From Bacteroidota bacterium (GTDB taxonomy: Bacteria; Bacteroidota; Bacteroidia; NS11-12g; UBA955), in contig JAIYBO010000077.1 in NCBI GenBank assembly GCA_027488495.1, positions 1 through 18,011 of the forward strand: a stretch of DNA of 18,011 nt, in the 5' to 3' direction. This document shows positions 7,321 to 14,987 of this stretch, piece after piece. The translations under genes and the position numbers were made by a program. The notes beneath the pieces are model-generated. The model had not been told where the DNA came from. It saw only the letters and a list, made by a program, of their open reading frames with translations, and did no database searches. Every line of letters begins with the position of its first letter. The stretch's first letter is position 1.

Positions 7321-10300
7321 ATGCCAGTATTTTCACATTTACACGTTCACACCCAATACTCATTGCTCGACGGGGCGGCAAGTATCAAAAGTTTGGTGAA
7401 AAAAGCCAAAGCGGATGGTATGCCTGCGCTAGCAATTACTGACCATGGGAACATGTTTGGTGCTTTTGAGTTTTATCAAGCCGTTACCAAAGAAGGCCTG
7501 ATGCCCGTGATTGGCTGTGAGTTTTATGTTGTGGAAGATCGATTTCAGAAGTCGTTCACCATGGGTAACAAGGACAAAAGATACCACCAACTTTTATTGG
7601 CTAAAAATCAACAAGGCTATGCGAATTTGAGTAAGCTGTGTTCATTGGGTTATTTGGAGGGATTGTATAGCAAATATCCCCGCGTAGATCGGGCCTTGAT
7701 TGAACAATACAGCGAAGGTTTGATTGCTACAACTTGTTGCATAGGTGCTCAAGTGCCTCAAGCCATCCTGTTTAAAGGGGAAGAAGCCGCCGAAAAGGTG
7801 TTTTGTGAGTGGCATAAAATATTCGGTGAGGATTATTACATTGAATTGCAACGACATGGTTTAGAGAATTTGGATGGAACCGGCATTTCCCAAGAAGACA
7901 TCAATCAAATTTTGATTCGATGGGGTAAGAAATACAATGTGCCCATCATCGCAACCAATGACTCTCATTATACGGATCAAAAAGACGCCAATGCGCACGA
8001 TATTTTGTTGTGTATCAATACTGGAGAGTTTCAAAGCACGCCCAAAGGAAATCATGAAGAAAGTGGAAAAGGATTCCGATTCGCTTTCCCAAATGATGAG
8101 TTCTTTTTCAAAACCCAAGCGGAAATGGCGTTGTTGTTTCAAGACATTCCCGAGGCGTTGGACAATACCAATCGATTGATTTCTAGTATCGATCCACCAA
8201 AATTGTCGAGAGACATCGTGTTGCCCAATTATGCCTTGCCCACAGGTTTTGATGACCAAAACGTTTTTCTCAAACACTTGGCATACGAAGGTTGCAAAAA
8301 AAGGTATGGAGGCACCATCCCTCAACCCGTGCATGAGCGTTTGGAATTTGAGTTGAATACCATCACACACTCTGGATTTGCCGGCTATTTCTTGATCGTA
8401 CAGGACTTTACCACAGCGGCAAGAGAAATGGATGTTTGGGTAGGGCCAGGTCGTGGCTCTGCTGCGGGTAGTTTGGTTGCTTATTGTTTGGGTATCACCA
8501 ACGTGGATCCCGTGAAATACGATTTGCTTTTTGAGCGTTTTCTGAACCCCGAACGGGTGAGCATGCCGGATGTGGATATTGATTTCGATGATGTTGGTCG
8601 TGATAAAGTGATTCAGTATGTGGCAAAGAAATACGGAGAGCGCAGAATTGCACAAATCATAACCTATGGAACGATGGCCGCCAAAAGTGCCATTCGTGAT
8701 GTGGGCAGGGTGTTGCAGTACCCATTGGCAAACACCGATAAATTGGCCAAATTGATTGTGGGTAACATGAACTTACAAACCATGTTGCACGCGGATCCTG
8801 ATGAACTTTCGAAGGATGATTCAAAAAATTTAAAGCCAGAAGAAATCGATTGTGTTCGTGAGATACAAAAGATTTACAATGGAAACGATGATGCCGCCAA
8901 AGTACTGAAGGATGCTGAAAAATTGGAGGGAAGCGTAAGGAATACAGGCGTTCACGCCTGTGGTATCATCATAGCCCCACAAGACATTGATGAACTGGTG
9001 CCTGTGGCATTGTCCAAGGAATCGCAATGGATTCAGGTGCAATATGATGTTAACCAAATTGAAAAAGCCGGTTTATTGAAAATGGATTTTCTGGGTTTAA
9101 GTACCCTTACCATCATGAAAGATGCGATCCATTTAATCAAAGAAACTGTAGGCGATTTGATAGATCTCGATACAATCCCACTGGATGACGAGAAAACCTA
9201 CGAACTTTTCCAAAAAGGTGAAACCAATGGGGTGTTTCAGTTTGAAAGTCCAGGTATGCAGAAATACATGCGTGAACTCAAACCTACTCAATTTGGTGAT
9301 TTGATTGCCATGAACGCATTGTATCGCCCAGGGCCGCTGAAGTATATTCCTGACTTCATTGATCGAAAGCACGGTAGAAAACCCGTGGTATTTGATTTGC
9401 CCGAAATGGAAGATTATTTGCGTGAAACCTATGGTATTACTGTATATCAAGAGCAGGTGATGTTGCTGAGTCAGAAATTGGCTGGATTTTCAAAGGGAAA
9501 AGCCGATGAACTCAGAAAGGCCATGGGTAAAAAGAACAAAGACATCATCGATAAGTTAAAAGGTGATTTCATGTCTGGCGCGCTTGAAAAAGGCTTTCCC
9601 GAAAAGGTGCTAGAAAAGATCTATTCGGATTGGGAAGAATTTGCCCAATATGCGTTCAATAAATCGCACTCAACCTGCTATGCAGTAATCGCGTTTCAAA
9701 CAGCCTATTTGAAAGCCAATTATCCCGCTCAGTTTATGGCGGCGGTGCTAAAAAGCAACATGGGCGACATCAAGAAGATTACTTTTTACATGGAAGAGTG
9801 TCACAGGCAAGGCATCAAAGTGTTGGGACCCGACTTGAATGAAAGCCGAAATGTGTTTACCGTAACACCGAGTGGCCAAATCCGATTTGGGTTGAGCGCC
9901 GTTAAAGGCGTGGGCGATAACGCAGTGGAGGAAATTCTCAAAGACCGCGATAAAAACGGTGCATTCAAAAGTTTGTTTGATTTAACCACCCGTGTGAATT
10001 TGCGTGCTGTAAATAAAAGAACCGTTGAATCAATGGCAAAGGCCGGTGTGTTTGATTTTGATCCGCGATATCACCGGGCTCAATACGTAAAAGAAGACGC
10101 CAACGGGGTGAATGGCATCGAACTAGCCCTTCGATACGGACAGCGAATTCAACAAGAAAAGTTCAGCGGGCAAATGGGATTGTTTGGTGGCGGTGCGAAT
10201 TTGGCCAATGAAGAACCCAAGTTGCCTCAAGTTGAAAAGTTGACACTTTTGGAAGAACTCAAAGAGGAAGAAGAATTGGTGGGCGTATTCTTGAGTAAAC

Positions 10301-10944
10301 ACCCTTTGGATGATTTCAAATTCATCTATGATAGCATTGTGACAAGTAGCGTGAAAGAATATCGCGAGAGCCTCGAGAATAAAACACCCATAGTTTTCCA
10401 AATGATGGGTATCATTACCTTTTCAAAAGAATTCATGAGTCAGATGGGGAATCCCTATGGCCGATTCAATTTCATGGATTATTCAGGCACCGTTGAAATC
10501 TCTATGTTTAAGGATAAGTATCTGAAATTCAAGCACCTGATGGATAAAGATTATATCTTGTTGATCCAAGGCCAAACAGATTATTCCAAATCCAAAGATG
10601 AAATGCGGGTGAATATTCACAATATGCAGTTGGTGTCCGACATCGATCCATTAACCATTTATCGCTCCATTCAAATCGATATGAACCCTGCAGATTTGGC
10701 ATTGGGCAAGCAGCAAATTGTGAGTCATGTGTTGTCGCAATTCCCCGGAAAATGCCCTTTGTATTTCAATTTTTACGATGCCGATGAAAATATGACCGTG
10801 AGAATGGTTTCTCGAGTTGGACTGAATTTTACCAATGAAGTGAGGGAGATGTTGGATGATATGCAAGTGAATTATGTTCCTCGTTTAGATGATCGATGGT
10901 TGATAGAAAGAAAAGATGAAAGTCGCCGGTTTTACAATAGCTAG
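7321..10944 (+). CDS. dnaE: DNA polymerase III alpha subunit
   Basis: The replicative C-family polymerase, 1207 residues, which extends DNA at the fork while bound to the sliding clamp. The N-terminal PHP domain (about 1-280) starts HLHVHTQYSLLDGA and keeps the probable metal ligands H8, H10, D17, H42, E67, H89, C140, D214 and H216. The palm has VGPGRGSAAGSLVAY and the catalytic acids D419 and D421 in PDVDIDFDD, with the third, D589, in LLKMDFLGL. The block GVFQFESPGMQKYM and the helix-hairpin-helix region near 840-870 (RFGLSAVKGVGDNAVEEIL) follow. A clamp-binding motif QMGLF is at 951-955, and an OB-fold spans about 1015-1090. It is of the ordinary DnaE1 type, not PolC. Its last 29 bases overlap the following glycosyltransferase gene. 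No frameshift or missing catalytic residue is seen. Confidence 0.97.
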   Translation: MPVFSHLHVHTQYSLLDGAASIKSLVKKAKADGMPALAITDHGNMFGAFEFYQAVTKEGLMPVIGCEFYVVEDRFQKSFTMGNKDKRYHQLLLAKNQQGYANLSKLCSLGYLEGLYSKYPRVDRALIEQYSEGLIATTCCIGAQVPQAILFKGEEAAEKVFCEWHKIFGEDYYIELQRHGLENLDGTGISQEDINQILIRWGKKYNVPIIATNDSHYTDQKDANAHDILLCINTGEFQSTPKGNHEESGKGFRFAFPNDEFFFKTQAEMALLFQDIPEALDNTNRLISSIDPPKLSRDIVLPNYALPTGFDDQNVFLKHLAYEGCKKRYGGTIPQPVHERLEFELNTITHSGFAGYFLIVQDFTTAAREMDVWVGPGRGSAAGSLVAYCLGITNVDPVKYDLLFERFLNPERVSMPDVDIDFDDVGRDKVIQYVAKKYGERRIAQIITYGTMAAKSAIRDVGRVLQYPLANTDKLAKLIVGNMNLQTMLHADPDELSKDDSKNLKPEEIDCVREIQKIYNGNDDAAKVLKDAEKLEGSVRNTGVHACGIIIAPQDIDELVPVALSKESQWIQVQYDVNQIEKAGLLKMDFLGLSTLTIMKDAIHLIKETVGDLIDLDTIPLDDEKTYELFQKGETNGVFQFESPGMQKYMRELKPTQFGDLIAMNALYRPGPLKYIPDFIDRKHGRKPVVFDLPEMEDYLRETYGITVYQEQVMLLSQKLAGFSKGKADELRKAMGKKNKDIIDKLKGDFMSGALEKGFPEKVLEKIYSDWEEFAQYAFNKSHSTCYAVIAFQTAYLKANYPAQFMAAVLKSNMGDIKKITFYMEECHRQGIKVLGPDLNESRNVFTVTPSGQIRFGLSAVKGVGDNAVEEILKDRDKNGAFKSLFDLTTRVNLRAVNKRTVESMAKAGVFDFDPRYHRAQYVKEDANGVNGIELALRYGQRIQQEKFSGQMGLFGGGANLANEEPKLPQVEKLTLLEELKEEEELVGVFLSKHPLDDFKFIYDSIVTSSVKEYRESLENKTPIVFQMMGIITFSKEFMSQMGNPYGRFNFMDYSGTVEISMFKDKYLKFKHLMDKDYILLIQGQTDYSKSKDEMRVNIHNMQLVSDIDPLTIYRSIQIDMNPADLALGKQQIVSHVLSQFPGKCPLYFNFYDADENMTVRMVSRVGLNFTNEVREMLDDMQVNYVPRLDDRWLIERKDESRRFYNS

Positions 10945-11791
10945 AAATCTGGTTCAAGCCGATTATCCCTTAAAGGAGGCTTTGCTTTCGGTATTGCCTC
11001 TTTGCGATGAAATGGTGATTGCGGTTGGGAATTCTGTGGATGGAACGAAGGAGTACATCGAATCGATGAATGAGCCCAAAATTCGTTTGTTTGATACCGT
11101 ATGGGACGATAACAAGCGGATTGGTGGAGCGGTTTTGGCCGATGAAACCAATAAGGCATTATCTGAAGTACCAAAAGATGCGGATTGGTTGGTATATATA
11201 CAAGCCGATGAATGTTTGCATGAGAAGTATTTGCCCACGGTAAAAGCGGCAATGGAAAAGTATCTACACGATGATGAAGTGGATGCCCTTCTTTTCGATT
11301 ACTTGCATTTTTACGGGAATTATTCCATGGTGGGTGATTCTCGACGATGGTATCGAAATGAAATCAGAATCATCAAAAACAATAGAAACATTGTGAGTTG
11401 GAAAGATGCCCAAGGCTTCAGAACGCGCGATGCGCGGAAGCTCAAGGTTGCAAAGGTGGATGCATGTATCTACCACTACGGCTGGGTGAAGCATCCCAAG
11501 TTTCAACAACAAAAGCAAGCCCAATTTCATCGCCTTTGGCACGGTGATGAATACATGAATTCCAAGGTGCTCATCGCCAATGAATTTGACTATTCAAACA
11601 TCGATTCATTGAAGCATTTTAAGGAAACGCATCCCGCGGTGATGCAAAATCGCATCGATTCCATGGATTGGCAGTTCGAAATTGACCCAACCCGCAAAAA
11701 CTTTGGGATGAAAGCCCGACTTTTGCACTGGATTGAAAAAACAGTGGGTTGGCGTGTGGGTGAGTATAAAAATTATAAATTGATTCGATGA
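10916..11791 (+). CDS. Family 2 glycosyltransferase
   Basis: A 291-residue soluble protein with a GT-A fold of glycosyltransferase family 2. The nucleotide-sugar-binding N-terminus is MKVAGFTIARNLVQADYPLK, followed by DEMVIAVGNSVDGTKEYI (the usual D-x-S-x-DGT region, here with GNS) and a DxD-like motif at YIQADECLHE (D98). The blocks YLHFYGNYSMVGDSRRWY, KDAQGFR and IYHYGWVKHPK are typical of a subfamily I recognise from Bacteroidota. No membrane segment is visible. The donor and acceptor are unknown; work on surface polysaccharide or lipid glycans is the general expectation. The ATG lies inside the dnaE 3' end (29-nt overlap) and has a purine-rich stretch (GAAAGAAAAG) just before it. It shares an ATGA overlap with the next gene, so all three are probably co-transcribed, though no functional link with dnaE is evident. 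Confidence 0.88.
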   Translation: MKVAGFTIARNLVQADYPLKEALLSVLPLCDEMVIAVGNSVDGTKEYIESMNEPKIRLFDTVWDDNKRIGGAVLADETNKALSEVPKDADWLVYIQADECLHEKYLPTVKAAMEKYLHDDEVDALLFDYLHFYGNYSMVGDSRRWYRNEIRIIKNNRNIVSWKDAQGFRTRDARKLKVAKVDACIYHYGWVKHPKFQQQKQAQFHRLWHGDEYMNSKVLIANEFDYSNIDSLKHFKETHPAVMQNRIDSMDWQFEIDPTRKNFGMKARLLHWIEKTVGWRVGEYKNYKLIR

Positions 11792-13020
11792 ACAACAAAA
11801 GAGTGGTGGTAATTGGTGCTGGTGCATCGGGGTATTTCGCGGCGATTCGCACAAAAGAGTTAAGTCCTGAAACTGAAGTGGTGCTTTTAGAAAAAACAGG
11901 AAAAACTTTGGCCAAGTTGCGCATCAGTGGGGGAGGAAGATGCAATGTGACTCATAATTGTTTGAGCAACTCCGAATTGTTGAATTACTACCCCCGGGGT
12001 AGATCGTTTTTGAAAAAGACTTTCAACCACTGGAATGTGAAAGACACAATCGATTGGTTTGAAAAAAATGGGGTTGAATTAAAGACAGAAGTGGATGGGA
12101 GGATGTTTCCAATAACTGATTCATCGGAAACCGTTGCCCAATTGTTAGAATGGAAAGCCAAGAAATTGGGGGTGCAGTTGATCACGAATTCTTCTGTGGT
12201 AACCATTGTGCCGATGCCCAAAGAGGGTTATTACCGTTGGCAGTTGAATTTCAATACTGGGGGCAGCGAGTTGGCTACGGATGTGGTTTTGGCCGTGGGT
12301 GGCTTTACCAAAGAATCGCAATATAACATGATATCGGTGTTGGGGATTGATATTGTTCCTCCAGTACCATCGTTGTTTACATTTAATATTCCCGATGAAA
12401 CATTGCATGCGATGCATGGCGTTTCGGTGCCCGATGCCAAAGTAAAGATGGTGGGCTTCCCCGAAACATATAATGGTCCATTGCTGGTGACTCATTGGGG
12501 TATCAGTGGTCCTGCTGTATTAAAAACAAGCGCCTGGGCCGCCCGTTGGATGAATGAAAAGGCCTACGTTACAACGGCATTGGTTTCTTGGTTGAATTTG
12601 AACGAAGAGCAAATGCGGGTGATGCTTAACGATACTTTATTGAGCAATCCCAAGAAATTGATGTCGAACATCGTAATAGACGGAATTCCCCGCAGACTTT
12701 GGGATTACATCATGAGCAGGGCTGAAACGCCCATCACCAAGATGGCTGCAGATTTGAGTAAATACGAGTTCAATAAATTGATAGAAAATTTGTTGCGTAT
12801 GCCATTTCAAACAGACGGTAGAACGATGTTCAAAGAAGAATTTGTGACTGCTGGTGGAATTGATTTGGCTCAAGTAAATCCAAATACTATGGAAATGAAA
12901 GTGGTTCCGGGGATTTATGCTACCGGAGAGGTGTTGGACATTGATGGTGTAACGGGCGGCTTTAATTTTCAAGCAGCTTGGTCAACGGCCGCCGCAGTGG
13001 CCAAAGCCATCGCCAATTAA
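11788..13020 (+). CDS. YhiN/HI0933-family FAD-dependent oxidoreductase
   Basis: A 410-residue flavoprotein. The FAD-binding dinucleotide motif is VVVIGAGASGYFAAI (GAGASG at 10-15), with E35 as the ribose-binding acid at the end of the second strand. The family signature LRISGGGRCNVTHN (44-57) and the C-terminal block ATGEVLDIDGVTGGFNFQAA (378-397), which closes over the flavin, are both intact. VPPVPSLFTFNI in the middle is also characteristic. Family members are annotated as 'NAD(P)/FAD-dependent oxidoreductase' or 'aminoacetone oxidase family', but the physiological reaction is unsettled. Its ATG overlaps the glycosyltransferase stop as ATGA, so it is probably translated from the dnaE-led transcript. 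The 3' end overlaps the converging response-regulator gene by four bases (TTAA at 13017-13020), with no room for a terminator between them. Confidence 0.93.
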   Translation: MNNKRVVVIGAGASGYFAAIRTKELSPETEVVLLEKTGKTLAKLRISGGGRCNVTHNCLSNSELLNYYPRGRSFLKKTFNHWNVKDTIDWFEKNGVELKTEVDGRMFPITDSSETVAQLLEWKAKKLGVQLITNSSVVTIVPMPKEGYYRWQLNFNTGGSELATDVVLAVGGFTKESQYNMISVLGIDIVPPVPSLFTFNIPDETLHAMHGVSVPDAKVKMVGFPETYNGPLLVTHWGISGPAVLKTSAWAARWMNEKAYVTTALVSWLNLNEEQMRVMLNDTLLSNPKKLMSNIVIDGIPRRLWDYIMSRAETPITKMAADLSKYEFNKLIENLLRMPFQTDGRTMFKEEFVTAGGIDLAQVNPNTMEMKVVPGIYATGEVLDIDGVTGGFNFQAAWSTAAAVAKAIAN

Positions 13021-13715
13021 TCTTTATCGTTGAATTTGTATCCTAAGCCGCGGTGACTTAAAAAATACTTCGGGTTTTTGATGTCTTCTTCGAAGTACTT
13101 TCTGAATGCCAGAATAAAATTGTCTATGGTTCGCGTGCTAGGGAAAACCGTGTAACCCCATACAGTTTTGAGAATTTCTTCGCGGGTAACAACTTGATTC
13201 TTTTTCTCGATCAGCAAACGCAATAACTGTGCTTCTTTCTTTGTGAGTTTGAATTCTCCGTTGATCCCCATCGCCTTGTAGCTGTTGAAGTCAACAAAAT
13301 TGCCCCCAAATGTGAATTCCATGAAATTGATGGTAGGGTCTTCGCGGTGGGCGCGCATCAATATTTTTTGTACACGAAGCAACAGTTCCTCCAATTCGAA
13401 AGGCTTACTCATGTAGTCATCTGCGCCAGATTTTAAACCATTGATACGATCTTGGGCTGTGTTGCCAGCAGACAAAATTAAGATGGGAACATTGTTGCTG
13501 GATAGTCGGATGTGGTGCGTTGCAGTTAAACCATCCATGCTCGGCATCATGATATCCATAATGATCAAGTCAAAACTCTCTGTTTTCAACTTGTTGATTG
13601 CCACCGCGCCATGCGGAGCCAAGGTGACTTTGTAGCCCTCAGATTCCAGATTGATTTTTAAAAGTTCGGCGAGGTCTTGTTCATCCTCAACGACCAAAAT
13701 GCGGTAGTTAATCAT
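13017..13715 (-). CDS. OmpR-family response regulator
   Basis: A 232-residue two-component regulator. The receiver domain (about 1-120) starts ILVVEDEQDLAELL with the acidic pair E10/D11. The phosphoacceptor is D54 in LIIMDIMMPSMDGL, the signalling Ser is S82, and the conserved lysine is K104 in YMSKPFELEELL. The C-terminal winged helix (about 135-229) shows LTKKEAQLLRLLIEKKNQVV, TREEILKTVWG, the recognition-helix region STRTIDNFILAFRKYFEE and the wing HRGLGYKF, all typical of OmpR/PhoB proteins that bind direct repeats upstream of target promoters. Its ATG overlaps the stop of the upstream sensor kinase as ATGA, so the two are a cognate, translationally coupled pair. The regulon cannot be inferred from the window. 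Confidence 0.95.
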   Translation of the reverse strand: MINYRILVVEDEQDLAELLKINLESEGYKVTLAPHGAVAINKLKTESFDLIIMDIMMPSMDGLTATHHIRLSSNNVPILILSAGNTAQDRINGLKSGADDYMSKPFELEELLLRVQKILMRAHREDPTINFMEFTFGGNFVDFNSYKAMGINGEFKLTKKEAQLLRLLIEKKNQVVTREEILKTVWGYTVFPSTRTIDNFILAFRKYFEEDIKNPKYFLSHRGLGYKFNDKD

Positions 13716-14899
13716 TCCATTCTACAATCGTTAGCGTTAAATACAATGTTGAAATTTGAGCCTTGAGGCGAGTTCGATGAAACTTCAATACTGGCTTTGT
13801 GTAATTGTAAAATTTGTTTAACCAAATACAATCCCAATCCTGAACCAGATCGACTTCTCGTTTTTTCATCGCCTATTCTATAGAACTTCTCAAAAATGTG
13901 ATTTCTCTCATGCACGGGAATGCCCATTCCTTGATCAGAAACTGAAACTCCGTACACGCCATCCTTGATGAATGAATTCACGTTAACATTAACGCAGTTT
14001 TCTTCACTATATTTTATTGCATTTGTAAATAAATTAATAAAAACGATTTTTATCATCTGTTCGTCACAAAAAATGAAAAAATCCTTTGATTCAACTAAAC
14101 ATTTTTTTAGTTCCTCGGCGATGGTAAATTGACCATCATCAATGGCTTTGTTGATGATCGAATGAATGGATGTCCATTTTTCGTTCTTGGCAGGGATACG
14201 ATTTTCGAATTGTGTTGCCATTAATACCCGTTCCATGAGTCCAGAGAGCCTGTCAATGTTCTGTTTAGAAATTTCTAAAACACGGTCTTGATTCTCTTTA
14301 TTTTTGTTTCGAATAACGGTTTGTATGGCCAATTTTGCCGCTGCAATGGGTGTTTTTAACTCATGTGTTACGGCCATCATGAAATTGGCTTTCTGTTGGT
14401 TGAACTTTAAGATTTTCTCCAAGTAAAAATACATGAACGCAATGATAATCAATGTGATTAGACCCGCGGCGATGCCTTCTCCCAACCAGGCATTTTGCTT
14501 TGACTGGAGCTTTTTCTGGATTTGAAGTACGGACTTCTTTTTGGGCGTAAACCCAATTTTTATCACATGTGTATGACCGTTTCGATGTGATTCGTTCACA
14601 TGGACATCCATATTGTAATAATTAGCATGGCTAAATGCGTTTTTAATCAAATAACTAAAATTAGTATCTTTGTAATAATAAGACAAAAAAGTTGAGGTAA
14701 TTTCTGATGGTTTTTTAGTATTTTTGTTGATGAATTTTTCTATACAAAGTTCTTTTTGAAGTTGAAGTGACCTCAACTGCAATTCTGATTCGGCTCGGTT
14801 ATACTTCAATAAAGAATATGTCCACCAACCCAATGCCGCGGTCATATAAAGGGCAATGAATATGGCTATACCCGAGAGGATGTTCTTTTGTTTGATCAT
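13712..14899 (-). CDS. Membrane sensor histidine kinase
   Basis: A 395-residue two-component sensor. TM1 is about residues 8-31 and TM2 about 140-160, enclosing a periplasmic sensor domain of about 105 residues that matches no domain I know. There is no evident HAMP domain: TM2 leads through a short helix (LEKILKFNQQKANFMMAV) into the DHp domain with the phosphorylated H179 in THELKTPIAAAKL. The CA domain has the N box NLFTNAIKYS (N293), G1 DQGMGIP (322-328), F box FEKFYR (336-341) and G2 GSGLGLYLV (353-360), so it should be catalytically competent. It is the first gene of a pair with the overlapping OmpR-type regulator. The part coding the start of the sensor domain is strikingly AT-rich (hand count about 20% GC at 14641-14760, against about 42% in a sampled dnaE row). 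The signal sensed is unknown. Confidence 0.94.
   Translation of the reverse strand: MIKQKNILSGIAIFIALYMTAALGWWTYSLLKYNRAESELQLRSLQLQKELCIEKFINKNTKKPSEITSTFLSYYYKDTNFSYLIKNAFSHANYYNMDVHVNESHRNGHTHVIKIGFTPKKKSVLQIQKKLQSKQNAWLGEGIAAGLITLIIIAFMYFYLEKILKFNQQKANFMMAVTHELKTPIAAAKLAIQTVIRNKNKENQDRVLEISKQNIDRLSGLMERVLMATQFENRIPAKNEKWTSIHSIINKAIDDGQFTIAEELKKCLVESKDFFIFCDEQMIKIVFINLFTNAIKYSEENCVNVNVNSFIKDGVYGVSVSDQGMGIPVHERNHIFEKFYRIGDEKTRSRSGSGLGLYLVKQILQLHKASIEVSSNSPQGSNFNIVFNANDCRME
14665..14672 (+). promoter_or_regulatory. Possible plus-strand -7 box inside the kinase gene
   Basis: TATCTTTG matches TAnnTTTG exactly and lies in an AT-rich stretch antisense to the kinase sensor domain. Transcription would begin near 14677 and run into the FAD oxidase gene at 14988, after a leader of about 310 nt. 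No exact box was found in the short intergenic gap itself. There is no TTG at -33, so chance remains likely in such AT-rich DNA. Confidence 0.2.
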
Positions 14900-14987
14900 G
14901 ATTTAGAAAACTTGACTAAAAACATCGTAAAGGTCGCAATATTCCTCCGAACATAATAACTTGCCATAGAATTTGTCTGCCCCATAT

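Noticed and set aside
7861..8655. 264-residue minus-strand open frame opposite dnaE
   Set aside because: It lies wholly antisense to the PHP and early palm region of a clearly real polymerase, has an odd His/Ile/Phe-rich composition with no domain I recognise, and begins at a chance start codon. It is a shadow frame.
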